Position numbers and translations under genes: made by a program. 60,816 bases of DNA from Kingella_B sp963529665 (GTDB taxonomy: Bacteria > Pseudomonadota > Gammaproteobacteria > Burkholderiales > Neisseriaceae). The stretch is from the NCBI GenBank assembly GCA_963529665.1, contig CAUSAG010000012.1:1-60816 (forward strand). Direction: 5' to 3'. Of the stretch, positions 39,384 through 47,786 are shown piece after piece; within the stretch, counting starts at the first letter, position 1; every line of letters starts with the position of its first letter. The notes beneath the pieces are model-generated. The model had not been told where the DNA came from and made no database searches. It worked only from the letters and a program-made list of their open reading frames with translations.

Positions 39384-40808
39384 ATGTCTAACCTAATTGT
39401 TTACAACACACTCACCCGCCAAAAAGAACCGTTTACCCCGCTCAACCCCGAAAACGTGCGCATGTATGTTTGCGGCATGACCGTGTATGACTACTGCCAC
39501 TTGGGGCACGCCCGCGTGCTGGTGGTGTTTGACATGATTGCCCGCTGGCTGCGCCAACACGGCTATCCGCTGACCTACGTTCGCAACATCACCGATATTG
39601 ACGACAAAATCATCGCCCGCGCCAATGAAAACGGCGAAACCATCGGGCAGCTCACCGAGCGCTTCATCCAAGCCATGAACGAAGATTCCGACGCGCTGGG
39701 CGTGCAACGCCCCGACGTAGAACCCAAAGCCACCGAACACATCGCCCAAATGATTGCCATGATTGAGCAGCTGATTGCCAACGGCAAAGCCTATGCCGCC
39801 GCCAACGGCGATGTTTACTACGCCGTGCGCGAGTTCCCCGCCTATGGGCAGCTATCGGGCAAATCGCTGGACGACTTGCGCGCAGGCGAGCGCGTGGAAG
39901 TGGACGGCTTTAAGCGCGACCCGCTGGATTTTGTGCTGTGGAAAGCCGCCAAGCCCGAAGAGCCGCATTGGCAAAGCCCTTGGGGCAACGGGCGGCCGGG
40001 CTGGCACATTGAATGTTCCGCGATGGGTGGCGAACTGTTTGGCGACACGTTTGACATCCACGGCGGCGGCGCAGATCTGCAATTTCCCCACCACGAAAAC
40101 GAAATCGCCCAAAGCTGCGGCGCACACCACGGTATCAGCGGCGAACACGCGCCCCACGCCGCGCACAAAATGATTGATAGCCATGTGAAATACTGGCTGC
40201 ACAACGGCTTTATCCGCGTGGACAACGAAAAAATGTCCAAATCGCTGGGCAATTTCTTCACCATCCGCGACGTATTGAAAAAATACGATGCCGAAGTGGT
40301 GCGCTTTTTTATTTTGCGTGCGCACTACCGCAGCCCGCTCAATTATTCCGACGCGCATTTGGACGATGCCAAACACTCACTCACCAGCTTGTATAACGCC
40401 TTGGGCAATGTCGCCCCTGCCGCCTTCGCATTAAGCGAACACGCCAACGACTACACCCGCCGCTTTTATGCCGCGATGGACGACGATTTTGACACGGTCA
40501 AAGCTGTTGCCGTGTTGTTTGAATTGGCAAAAGAAATCAACAAAACCCAATCTGCCGAACTTTCAGGCTGCCTGAAAGCGCTGGCAGGCGTGCTGGGTTT
40601 GCTGCAACGCGAACCGAGCGCATTCTTGCAAGGCGGCGCGCCTGCCGATGGCTTGACGGTAGAAGCGATTGAAGCGCTGATTGCCCAACGCAACCAAGCG
40701 CGCGCCGACAAGAACTGGGCGGAATCCGACCGCATCCGCGATGAACTTGCCGCGCAAGGCGTGGTGTTGCGCGATGCAGGCGGCGAAACAACGTGGACGC
40801 GCGAATAG
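39384..40808 (+). CDS. cysS: Cysteinyl-tRNA synthetase
   Basis: The 474-residue class I synthetase has HIGH in CHLGHARV and KMSKS in NEKMSKSLGN. The zinc ligands are visible in MYVCGMTVYD (early Cys), CSAMGGEL, and HHENEIAQSC. It charges tRNA-Cys. A DUS encodes SGCLKALAG. It is monocistronic, with a DUS hairpin downstream. Confidence 0.97.
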   Translation: MSNLIVYNTLTRQKEPFTPLNPENVRMYVCGMTVYDYCHLGHARVLVVFDMIARWLRQHGYPLTYVRNITDIDDKIIARANENGETIGQLTERFIQAMNEDSDALGVQRPDVEPKATEHIAQMIAMIEQLIANGKAYAAANGDVYYAVREFPAYGQLSGKSLDDLRAGERVEVDGFKRDPLDFVLWKAAKPEEPHWQSPWGNGRPGWHIECSAMGGELFGDTFDIHGGGADLQFPHHENEIAQSCGAHHGISGEHAPHAAHKMIDSHVKYWLHNGFIRVDNEKMSKSLGNFFTIRDVLKKYDAEVVRFFILRAHYRSPLNYSDAHLDDAKHSLTSLYNALGNVAPAAFALSEHANDYTRRFYAAMDDDFDTVKAVAVLFELAKEINKTQSAELSGCLKALAGVLGLLQREPSAFLQGGAPADGLTVEAIEALIAQRNQARADKNWAESDRIRDELAAQGVVLRDAGGETTWTRE

Positions 40809-40874
40809 GGTAGGGTGGAAATGGCGTGAGCCGAACCGCTTTCGCGCCATTGCCCATCACACGCAATACGCCAT

Positions 40875-40916
40875 AAAGGCAGCCTGAAACGGATGATGCG
40901 GTTTCAGGCTGCCTTT
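40875..40916 (+). terminator. DUS inverted-pair terminator after cysS
   Basis: AAAGGCAGCCTGAAAC and GTTTCAGGCTGCCTTT form a 16-bp stem with a short loop. Confidence 0.75.
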
Positions 40917-41003
40917 GGTGTTGTGGGTGGCAAAGCGGTGGGAGAATTTCAGCTTATGCTATGGCGTGGTGATGGCTCGTTGCCAGATGGTTGGTATAAG
41001 ATA

Positions 41004-41041
41004 TTTCAGGCTGCCTGAACAATCCAAGGCAGCCTGAAATG
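41004..41041 (-). terminator. DUS inverted pair downstream of the amino-acid-binding lipoprotein
   Basis: ATTTCAGGCTGCCT and AGGCAGCCTGAAAT are separated by 10 nt, about 30 nt beyond the end of the minus-strand gene. The right arm is AGGCTGCCTGAA-type, giving a near palindrome. Confidence 0.65.
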
Positions 41042-41071
41042 TCTTATTGCGGGTAAAACGTGAATGCTTGA

Positions 41072-41917
41072 TTATTTCGCCGCCGTAGCCGCAGCCGATG
41101 CTTCCGCCGCTTGCTCAGGCATAGAAGATTTGAACCATTTTTGGTAAATCTTATCAAACGTGCCATCTGCTTTCACTTGCTCTATGCCTGCATTGAGTTT
41201 TTTGAGCAATTCAGGCTTGCCCTTGGCAACCGCCAACGCGTAATAATCTTTGGGCAATGATGGGTCAATAATTACGCGCAGTTTTCGGTCTTTGTAGTTA
41301 TTGGCGTAATAAGTGAGCGGCGCGACATCAGAAAATGCAGCATCCACTTCTTTACGCATTACTTGCTGCACCGCAGCCCATACGCTGGGATTGCGTACAA
41401 TAGAGCCGTTGCCTGCTTGTATCTGCGATAGCATATCTTCGCCCACGGAGCCTTCTGCGATGGCAACTTTTTTGCCTTTTAAATCGTTGACTGTTGTGAT
41501 GGTGCTGCCTTCGGGTACCAATAATGCCTGTGAGCTTTCAAAGTGCGAATTGGTAAAATCCACCAAGGCTCTACGCTCATCCGTAATAGAAATCGCCGAT
41601 ACCGCCATATCCGCTCCTTTGCCCAAGTCTTCCAGCATACCTGTGAAATCATGCGGAATAAAATTGGGACGGAAGCCTTGTTTGTCGCCAATGGCGGTAA
41701 CCAAGTCAATACCAAAGCCAGAAGGGCGGTTATCCGCATCTGCCATCACAAACGGGGCAATCCCGTTGATGTCAAAGTAAACATTGTAAACAGGACGATT
41801 GTCGTTGACTGCCGCATCGGATGCCACTTTGGGCTCAGCAACTTTTTTCACTTCGGATTGCCCGCAGCCAAACAAGGCTAATGCGGCAATCAAGGGAATT
41901 AAATGTGTCTTTCTCAT
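41072..41917 (-). CDS. Amino-acid-binding lipoprotein (SBP family 3)
   Basis: The 281-residue protein has a lipoprotein signal (LFGC; Cys about 18) and the polar-amino-acid ABC binding fold. Motifs are FVMADADNRPSGFGIDLVTAIGDKQGF, FTGMLEDLGKGADMAVSAISITDERR, and VDAAFSDVAPLTYYANNY. No permease or ATPase gene is adjacent. It is the last gene of the chemosensory cluster, 33 nt after CheX, and could act as a periplasmic sensor for the membrane kinase rather than in transport. It ends with an Ala-rich tail (ASAAATAAK). Confidence 0.85.
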   Translation of the reverse strand: MRKTHLIPLIAALALFGCGQSEVKKVAEPKVASDAAVNDNRPVYNVYFDINGIAPFVMADADNRPSGFGIDLVTAIGDKQGFRPNFIPHDFTGMLEDLGKGADMAVSAISITDERRALVDFTNSHFESSQALLVPEGSTITTVNDLKGKKVAIAEGSVGEDMLSQIQAGNGSIVRNPSVWAAVQQVMRKEVDAAFSDVAPLTYYANNYKDRKLRVIIDPSLPKDYYALAVAKGKPELLKKLNAGIEQVKADGTFDKIYQKWFKSSMPEQAAEASAAATAAK

Positions 41918-41950
41918 CTTTTTTCTTTCGTGTTTTCAGGCTGCCTAAGA

Positions 41951-42403
41951 TTATTTGCGCAAGCTAATCACAATTGCTGCGCTGCGGTTGCGCCAAGTGA
42001 TGGGGATCACAAACGAGCGGTCTTTGCGCGGGAGCAAGATTTCATCGGGTGCACCGCGCAATACGATGGGCACGGAAATTTCAAATTCTTCGCCAAATTC
42101 GCTGCGGGCATTGCCGGCAATGGTGTTGGCAACTTCGCCCACCAAGTCCACCATTAAGGCTTCGCTGGTGTCTTTTTCGCCAATCAATACTAATAAGCGT
42201 TCCAGCAATTCTTTGGGTGCGGTGAAATACACCACGCCTTGGTTTTTGCCAGAAATGGCGATTACGCCTGTGAAATCTTTTGCTGATGGGATTTTGTTTT
42301 CAATCAAATAAGGTGTGCCAACCACCAATTCTTCGCCCGCAATCATTTGGGCAAAATATTTTTGCACGCCATCCAAAAAGACTTGTAATTTTTCTTCTTT
42401 CAT
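41951..42403 (-). CDS. CheX-like phosphatase
   Basis: The 150-residue protein shows the CheC/CheX/FliY phosphatase motif ExxN at Glu90-x-x-Asn93 (VGEVANTIAGNAR). CheX removes phosphate from CheY-P. It is on the minus strand with a DUS hairpin between it and cheY upstream. No CheD or receptor genes accompany it. The partner CheY is inferred from order. Confidence 0.85.
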   Translation of the reverse strand: MKEEKLQVFLDGVQKYFAQMIAGEELVVGTPYLIENKIPSAKDFTGVIAISGKNQGVVYFTAPKELLERLLVLIGEKDTSEALMVDLVGEVANTIAGNARSEFGEEFEISVPIVLRGAPDEILLPRKDRSFVIPITWRNRSAAIVISLRK

Positions 42404-42430
42404 AATCAGTTCCTTAGATTTAAAAATAGG

Positions 42431-42477
42431 TTTTCAGGCTGCCTTACTGTCTCATCTTTAATGAGGCAGCCTGAAAA
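42431..42477 (-). repeat. DUS inverted pair between cheY and cheX
   Basis: TTTTCAGGCTGCCT and AGGCAGCCTGAAAA are separated by about 19 nt. On the minus strand it may partly terminate transcription between cheY and cheX, or attenuate it. Confidence 0.65.
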
Positions 42478-42484
42478 AGGAGGG

Positions 42485-42850
42485 TTAATCTTCCAACATC
42501 TCGTTTAGTGCTTGAAACAACTCTTCATCTGAAAAGGGTTTGTAAAGAAAGCCGCGTGCGCCCAATTGCAAGGCTTTGATGCCTGTTGCTTTGTCAGAAA
42601 GGGCGGAAACCACGAGAATGTTGGCGTCTTCATCCATGCTGGTGATTTGGTAGATACATTCCAAGCCATCCATTTTGGGCATGGTTAAATCCATGGTAAC
42701 TACATCGGGGCGATATTGACGATAGAGTGCGATGGCTTCTTCGCCATTGGATGCGGAGGCGACTACTTCAAAATCCATAGAGCCAGACCCGCGCGAAATA
42801 CGATTTCTAATAACGTTTGAGTCATCAACAATCATGATGCGTTTAGACAT
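42485..42850 (-). CDS. CheY-like response regulator
   Basis: The 121-residue single-domain receiver has Asp9/Asp10, phospho-acceptor Asp54 (MDLTMPKMDG), Ser82 (VVSALSDK) and Lys104 (YKPF). The stop of the membrane kinase is 12 nt upstream and the genes are co-transcribed. It lacks an output domain and so must act by protein contact. Confidence 0.93.
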   Translation of the reverse strand: MSKRIMIVDDSNVIRNRISRGSGSMDFEVVASASNGEEAIALYRQYRPDVVTMDLTMPKMDGLECIYQITSMDEDANILVVSALSDKATGIKALQLGARGFLYKPFSDEELFQALNEMLED

Positions 42851-42862
42851 AAAATCAAATCC

Positions 42863-44962
42863 TTATCTTAATTTTGGCAGCGTGAAGCTGAAGCGAGTGT
42901 AGCTATGCAGACGGCTTGCCACGTTTACCGTTCCGCCCAGCGATACGATGCGGTCTTTAATAATATCCAAGCCCACGCCTCTGCCTGCGTCTTCGGTGCT
43001 GTTTTCGGCAGTGGAGAAACCTGGGCTAAACAGCAGGGAAATCAGCGCACGTTTATCCAACTTAGCGGCTTCTTCGGCGGTGTATTTGCCCAGAGCTACG
43101 GCTTTTTGCGCGATGGCTGAGTAGTCAATGCCATTGCCGTCGTCTTCAAAAGTCAGCAAGAATTTGTCGCCTTGGTCTTTCAGGCTCATGTGAACGTGTC
43201 CAATCGGCAACTTGCCACGTTGGTTGCGTACTTCGGGCGTTTCAATGCCATGCACCACTGAGTTGCGCAAGAGTTGGATGGCAACTTCGTTTACTACGCC
43301 GTCCACTTTGTTGTTGCCCGTGGTTTCCACGCCGCTGAATGTGAACGCGGCTTGTTTGTCGTTGCGCGCGGCGATGTCGGCAATAAATTTGGCATAGCGT
43401 GCGCTGAGGGTTTGTGGCGCAGCAGGCTGCTCAGCGCCATGCAAGGTAACAGGCGCATTGCCGCCAATTTTGGCAAGCAAATCTTCAATGGTGTGATTCA
43501 AGCGAATCAACTCTTCCAATTGCACGGCCAAGCCTAGGAAGTTTTCGCCTGATAGCTTGGGCATTTGTTTCAGGCGGTTCAGGCTTGCTTCAAAGTTTTC
43601 TGCCATGGTGGTGAAACCGCCCAATTTCAACGCAGAAGATTCACCTTTCATACTGTGCACTTCGCGATAAATGGCGTTCACTTTTTCATGCAGCGAGCTG
43701 GTGTTGTCGCTTTGTGATTTCAATATGCTGTTGATGTTTTGAATGTGCTGGTTGGTGTTGTCAATAAAGTCGTTTAGCAAACTACGATCTGCTTGCAAAA
43801 TATTGCTCAACATTTCCAATTGAACATCGTTTTGCTCGCGCTCTTGCTCCATTTTTTCTTCCAGCAATACGGCGTTGGTTACATCTTCCACGTTCACCAA
43901 TACGCGGGTAATGTCTTTTCCGTGATATACGCGGTGGAAGTTGAAATCAAGGAAGCGTTCTTTGTCGTCAATTTTTACTTTTTGGCGCACCAACGGGTTT
44001 AAAGAGGCAATCAATCGTTCTTTGGTGCGCGGGTTATAGAGTTGTCCCACAAATTCGTTGGTGGTATTCAAGTCGTTTGCGTTAATCAAGTTGCTCAATA
44101 CATCCAGCAAGTTTTTGCCGCCAACGTTTTTTTGACCAATCAGGCTTTCCAGTTGTTTAGAGTATTGCGAACCAATGGTTAAGTCCCTATCCAGCAGGAA
44201 TAGCCCCGTGGTTACGGTATCCATAATCTCGGTGGTTTCCTTGCGCGCGTCATCCGCCAATTTATCGGCGGTGAGCAGTTTGCGGATGAAGTAGAACAAG
44301 AATAAGGCAAGATACAAAACTGCACCCACAATGCCAAAAATCTCTACGCGTCTTAATTGGTTGGAGCGTTCCGCTAATTTATCGCGTCTATACGCCTGCA
44401 AGTAGTTGGTGATTTCAGAAAATCGGGCATTGTTATTTTGAAGACTCAAAGCCGCAGAATCCAATAATGTGCTACTGATTTCAGGGTCGTTGGCGTTTTT
44501 GAGATAGGCATTTAATGGAACTTGGATGTCTTTCCATTTTTTAACCATTTCTTCCATCAAATGTTTTCTTACACCTTTGTTTGAGGCATCCACATTGTAG
44601 TGTGTGCCATCGGCGGTTACATAATCACCGCCTACTGCTGTGGCTCTGAGCGAGCGCGCAAATGTGTCTTTCGCCTCTTTGGTACGTTTTAATGCACCTT
44701 GCACCAAGGGGCTTTGCGGGTCTTGGTGGGTGTTGAGTTTAAGCAGCTGGATATTTTCTATCAACTCGCTATACGAGTTTGACATCTCACTGGTTACGAA
44801 ACTTTGAATAGAGTCTTCCTCAATTTCGCTAGAAATGCTGTTTGCATAAATCAGCAAAATGGCCAGCAATACAACAAAGAAACCAATGGAGATAATCATC
44901 CCTTGATACCGACGTAAACCAACAACGGGCAAACCGGTTTGGGGCGTAGTGTTGTCGCTCAT
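42863..44962 (-). CDS. Membrane CheA-like histidine kinase without CheW domain
   Basis: The 699-residue protein has two transmembrane helices (about 22-42 and 207-228) around a ~165-residue periplasmic helical domain of the type found in chemoreceptors and PilJ. A cytoplasmic PAS-like region follows (245-365). A coiled-coil leads to an Hpt-like segment with His436 (REVHSMKGESS). The kinase ATP site has an N-box (QLLRNSVVHGIETPEVR), G1 EDDGNGID (606-613), F-box FSPGFSTAE and G2 GRGVGLDIIKD. The CheA order Hpt then ATPase is kept but the CheW-like domain is missing. It could sense a signal directly. Family placement as CheA-like is clear from the motifs. Confidence 0.9.
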   Translation of the reverse strand: MSDNTTPQTGLPVVGLRRYQGMIISIGFFVVLLAILLIYANSISSEIEEDSIQSFVTSEMSNSYSELIENIQLLKLNTHQDPQSPLVQGALKRTKEAKDTFARSLRATAVGGDYVTADGTHYNVDASNKGVRKHLMEEMVKKWKDIQVPLNAYLKNANDPEISSTLLDSAALSLQNNNARFSEITNYLQAYRRDKLAERSNQLRRVEIFGIVGAVLYLALFLFYFIRKLLTADKLADDARKETTEIMDTVTTGLFLLDRDLTIGSQYSKQLESLIGQKNVGGKNLLDVLSNLINANDLNTTNEFVGQLYNPRTKERLIASLNPLVRQKVKIDDKERFLDFNFHRVYHGKDITRVLVNVEDVTNAVLLEEKMEQEREQNDVQLEMLSNILQADRSLLNDFIDNTNQHIQNINSILKSQSDNTSSLHEKVNAIYREVHSMKGESSALKLGGFTTMAENFEASLNRLKQMPKLSGENFLGLAVQLEELIRLNHTIEDLLAKIGGNAPVTLHGAEQPAAPQTLSARYAKFIADIAARNDKQAAFTFSGVETTGNNKVDGVVNEVAIQLLRNSVVHGIETPEVRNQRGKLPIGHVHMSLKDQGDKFLLTFEDDGNGIDYSAIAQKAVALGKYTAEEAAKLDKRALISLLFSPGFSTAENSTEDAGRGVGLDIIKDRIVSLGGTVNVASRLHSYTRFSFTLPKLR

Positions 44963-45324
44963 GGATTTTCCTTTTTAGAAACGTATTTTCAGGCTGCTGA
45001 AAACAGCAGGCTAAATAAACAGAATGATGCTAATCCAAAACTCAAATACTGCTAGCTGGGTTTGATGGATTGGTGGGGTGCTTGAGGCGGCATATTGTCA
45101 ATATGCGGCATTTTGCCTTATCAAAAGTTTGCAAATTATTACAGAAAGCCTTGTGGGAAACAAGGTTAGGCAAGGGTTTGCTGCTGAAATATTTGTTTTT
45201 TTGAATGGGGTGGTTATTTTGCAAGCAATATGCGTGCATATTTGTGGGGATGTTTTACATGGATTTTGTGCGGTCGGGCTTGGGTGGCTGGCTGTTATAA
45301 TTTGTTTTTTGTTTACGGGATTGG
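44963..45324. other. Intergenic region upstream of the kinase, with palindrome
   Basis: The 362 nt between the kinase start and ampD hold a hairpin CTGCTG/CAGCAG (44994-45009) and a CATATTG/CAATATG inverted repeat (45091-45105) flanked by direct GCGGCAT motifs. An 87-codon frame on the plus strand (45078-45341) has hydrophobic parts but no support. The palindrome lies about 130 nt upstream of the kinase start and may be an operator. Confidence 0.5.
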
Positions 45325-45897
45325 ATGATGGATTGTGTTGAATGGGATGATTGGTACAACGGGCGTTGGCAAGGCGCGCAGCAGATGCAGTCGCCTAATT
45401 GTTGTGCGCGCCCTGATGGCGAGGCGGTGCGCTTGGTGGTGTTGCACAATATTTCGTTGCCGCCGTTTGAATATGGCACGGGCGTGGTGCAAAAGCTGTT
45501 TACCAATCAAATTCAGGCTGCCGAGCATCCGTTTTTTTCGTTGCTGACGGATTTGCGGGTGTCCAGCCATTTTTTTGTGGCGCGAACGGGGGCGGTGGTG
45601 CAGTTTGTGTCGTGCAATGAGATGGCGTATCACGCGGGGGTGTCGGCGTTTCGTGGGCGGGAGAAATGCAATGCGTTTTCGATTGGTATTGAATTGGAGG
45701 GCTGCGACTTTGAGCCGTTTACGGCGGAGCAATATGCGGCGCTGGCGCGTTTGTTGCCTGCGATTGCGGCGCGTTATCCGATTGAGGCGATTACGGGGCA
45801 TCAGGATATTGCGCCAAGCCGCAAGACTGATCCTGGGCATTTTTTTGATTGGGATGCGGTGCGGGCGATGGGGTTTGCGGTGGATAGGAATGAGTAG
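45325..45897 (+). CDS. ampD: 1,6-anhydro-N-acetylmuramyl-L-alanine amidase
   Basis: The 190-residue cytoplasmic amidase recycles anhydro-muropeptides. Zinc ligands are His41 (VVLHNIS), His159 (GHQDIAPSRKTDPG) and Asp169. No signal peptide, as expected for AmpD rather than AmiD. Two in-frame ATGs begin the gene. A DUS within it encodes QIQAAEH. It is monocistronic. Confidence 0.95.
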   Translation: MMDCVEWDDWYNGRWQGAQQMQSPNCCARPDGEAVRLVVLHNISLPPFEYGTGVVQKLFTNQIQAAEHPFFSLLTDLRVSSHFFVARTGAVVQFVSCNEMAYHAGVSAFRGREKCNAFSIGIELEGCDFEPFTAEQYAALARLLPAIAARYPIEAITGHQDIAPSRKTDPGHFFDWDAVRAMGFAVDRNE

Positions 45898-45898
45898 G

Positions 45899-45933
45899 TT
45901 TCAGGCTGCCTATCATGTGTAGGCAGCCTGAAA
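45899..45933. terminator. DUS inverted pair between ampD and the rpiB-like gene
   Basis: TTTCAGGCTGCCTA and TAGGCAGCCTGAAA, separated by 7 nt, lie between two convergent genes. Confidence 0.7.
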
Positions 45934-45951
45934 ACATTTTTGCGTGCAAGG

Positions 45952-46389
45952 TTAGGATTGTTCAAACGCGCTGATTTCGTGCACTTTGGGGGCGTAGGAG
46001 CTTTGTGGGTTGTGGCGTAGATTGAGCCAGATGTCCACCAATGCCCATGCGGCGGGGGCGGCGATGATGTTTTGCCCCATGCACAAGATTTGCGCGTTGT
46101 AGTTTTCTACTGCGCCGCGCACGCTGGTTAAATCGTGGGCGCTGGCGGCGCGGATGCCTGCGACTTTGTTGGCGGCGATAGCGGTGCCAATGCCTGTGCC
46201 GCAAATCAGGATGGCGCGGTCGGCTTCGCCTGCGGCGATGGCTTGGGCAACGGCAAACGAGATTTGCGGATAGCTGGCATCGCTGGACATATCGCGCAGC
46301 TCGCTGATGCGCGAATCGGCGGCAAGCTGGGCGTGCAGGGCGTTTTTGAGTTCGGTGCCGTTGGCGGGGGCGGCGATGATGAGTTTCAT
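45952..46389 (-). CDS. RpiB/LacAB-family sugar-phosphate isomerase, diverged active site
   Basis: The 145-residue protein keeps the RpiB core CGTGIGTAIAANKVAGIRAA with the active-site Cys. However, the N-terminal motif is AAPANGTELK rather than the SDHAG-type motif in which Asp and His bind the sugar phosphate. The later HNDAN motif is replaced by ENYNAQI. Ribose-5-phosphate isomerase B activity is thus doubtful; it may act on a tetrose or other pentose phosphate. DUS hairpins border it. Confidence 0.75.
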   Translation of the reverse strand: MKLIIAAPANGTELKNALHAQLAADSRISELRDMSSDASYPQISFAVAQAIAAGEADRAILICGTGIGTAIAANKVAGIRAASAHDLTSVRGAVENYNAQILCMGQNIIAAPAAWALVDIWLNLRHNPQSSYAPKVHEISAFEQS

Positions 46390-46420
46390 AGCGTGTCCTT
46401 TTTTGTGGTTGCGAAGAGTG

Positions 46421-46470
46421 TTTTCAGGCTGCCTTTGGGCGATTGGGATGGCTTAAAGGCAGCCTGAAAA
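46421..46470. repeat. DUS inverted pair between the isomerase and phoH
   Basis: TTTTCAGGCTGCCTTT and AAAGGCAGCCTGAAAA are separated by 18 nt. A third copy is at 46483-46497. Confidence 0.65.
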
Positions 46471-46500
46471 TGGGGTTAAGCTATTTTCAGGCTGCCTGAG

Positions 46501-47481
46501 CTAGTCTTTTAGGCTTAATTCTAGATGCGCGGTTTCCGCCGCGTCATACGCTTCTACGATTTTTTGCACCAAGGGATGGCGCACCACGTCTTCGCTGGTA
46601 AACGTGTGGAAATACAAGCCTTCTACGTCGCGTAGTTTTTCTTTGGCATCGCGCAAGCCTGATTTGATGTTGCGCGGCAAATCCACTTGGCTTAAATCGC
46701 CCGTAATCACGGCTTTTGCGCCAAAGCCGATGCGGGTTAAAAACATTTTCATCTGCTCGGGCGTGGTGTTTTGCGCTTCATCCAAAATCACATACGCGCC
46801 GTTGAGCGTGCGCCCGCGCATATAGGCGAGCGGGGCGATTTCAATCAGCCCTTTTTCCATCAGCTTGGTTACGCGGTCAAAACCCATCAGGTCATACAGC
46901 GCGTCATACAGCGGGCGCAGGTAGGGGTCTACTTTTTGTGCCAAATCGCCCGGCAAGAAGCCCAGTTTTTCGCCCGCTTCCACGGCGGGGCGCACCAGCA
47001 CGATGCGTTCGATTTGGTGTTTTTCCATCGCGTCCACGGCGGCGGCAACGGCAAGATAGGTTTTGCCCGTGCCCGCAGGCCCTAGCCCGAACACGACATC
47101 GTGGTTGAGCAGGGCGCGGATGTAGCCGTTTTGGCGTGGGGTGCGCCCGCCGATGTTGCCGCGCTTGGTGTGGAAATGGTAGGCGTGGTTGTCGTTGCTG
47201 TATTCAACGTGTTGCGCGTCGGCGGTTTTGGCTTCCACGGCGGCGAGTTGGATGTCTTCGGCGCTTAAATCGCGGCTTTGCGCGGTTTCGGCAAGCGCGA
47301 GCAGGGCGCGGCGAGCGGCGTGGGCGTTGTCGCCGATAAAGGTGAAATCGGCGAAGCGGCGGCTGGTTTGCACGGAAAGGGTTTTGCCAAGCGTGGCAAG
47401 GTTTTCGTCTAACGCGCCGCATAGGCGTTGCAGGGTGGTGTTGTCTATGTCGTCAAATTTTAGGCGGACGGTGTGGGTCAT
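46501..47481 (-). CDS. phoH: PhoH-family ATPase
   Basis: The 326-residue protein has Walker A GPAGTGKTYLAVAAAVDAM and the typical PhoH LVRPAVEAGEKLGFLPGD motif. VILDEAQNTTPEQMKMFLTRIGF and the SGLRDA motif follow. It is the PhoH/YbeZ family, P-loop ATPases related to RNA processing and heat stress. The usual downstream ybeY is not next to it. Confidence 0.95.
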   Translation of the reverse strand: MTHTVRLKFDDIDNTTLQRLCGALDENLATLGKTLSVQTSRRFADFTFIGDNAHAARRALLALAETAQSRDLSAEDIQLAAVEAKTADAQHVEYSNDNHAYHFHTKRGNIGGRTPRQNGYIRALLNHDVVFGLGPAGTGKTYLAVAAAVDAMEKHQIERIVLVRPAVEAGEKLGFLPGDLAQKVDPYLRPLYDALYDLMGFDRVTKLMEKGLIEIAPLAYMRGRTLNGAYVILDEAQNTTPEQMKMFLTRIGFGAKAVITGDLSQVDLPRNIKSGLRDAKEKLRDVEGLYFHTFTSEDVVRHPLVQKIVEAYDAAETAHLELSLKD

Positions 47482-47786
47482 TAGGGTTTCCTTATTGCGA
47501 TAAAACAGGCGAATTGTGCTACTTTTTGGCGCGGATTAGAACCGCTAATTCTTGCAAGCGGGCGATGTTTTCTTCTATTTTTTGGGCGACAAACGGCACT
47601 TTCAGGCTGCCTTTGGTGTTATTAGGCGGGCTGAGTTAGGCAGCCTGAAAGCTGAAATGGAGTGGTGAGGGCTTGTCGTTCAATAGTTGATTGGCAATAT
47701 GTCGGCGAGCCGCCGACGCTCCATTGGGTTGAGTTTCAGGCTGCCTTTGATGGTTTAGGGCAGCCTGAAAAGGGCTAAAACTATTT
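47482..47786. other. Intergenic region with repeat fragments upstream of phoH
   Basis: A 27-codon minus-strand frame, GTG start 47599 to stop 47519, reads MPFVAQKIEENIARLQELAVLIRAKK; it is probably too short to be real but codon use is fair. DUS copies are at 47600, 47640, 47735, 47760 and 47784. A partial copy of the ~100-bp repeat is at 47692-47724 (GCCGA hairpin). Confidence 0.5.
47692..47724 (+). repeat. Partial copy of the ~100-bp inverted repeat (copy C)
   Basis: GGCAATATGTCGGCGAGCC-GCCGACGCTCCATT matches the right half of copies A and B. It has the TCGGC/GCCGA stem. Confidence 0.65.

Noticed and set aside
39852..40376. Minus-strand frame opposite cysS
   Set aside because: Antisense shadow of a certain gene.
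45078..45341. 87-codon plus-strand frame before ampD
   Set aside because: No ribosome-binding site, overlaps the ampD start and shows no family pattern.
47519..47599. 27-codon frame MPFVAQKIEENIARLQ
   Set aside because: Too short, no ribosome-binding site; mentioned under the intergenic entry only.
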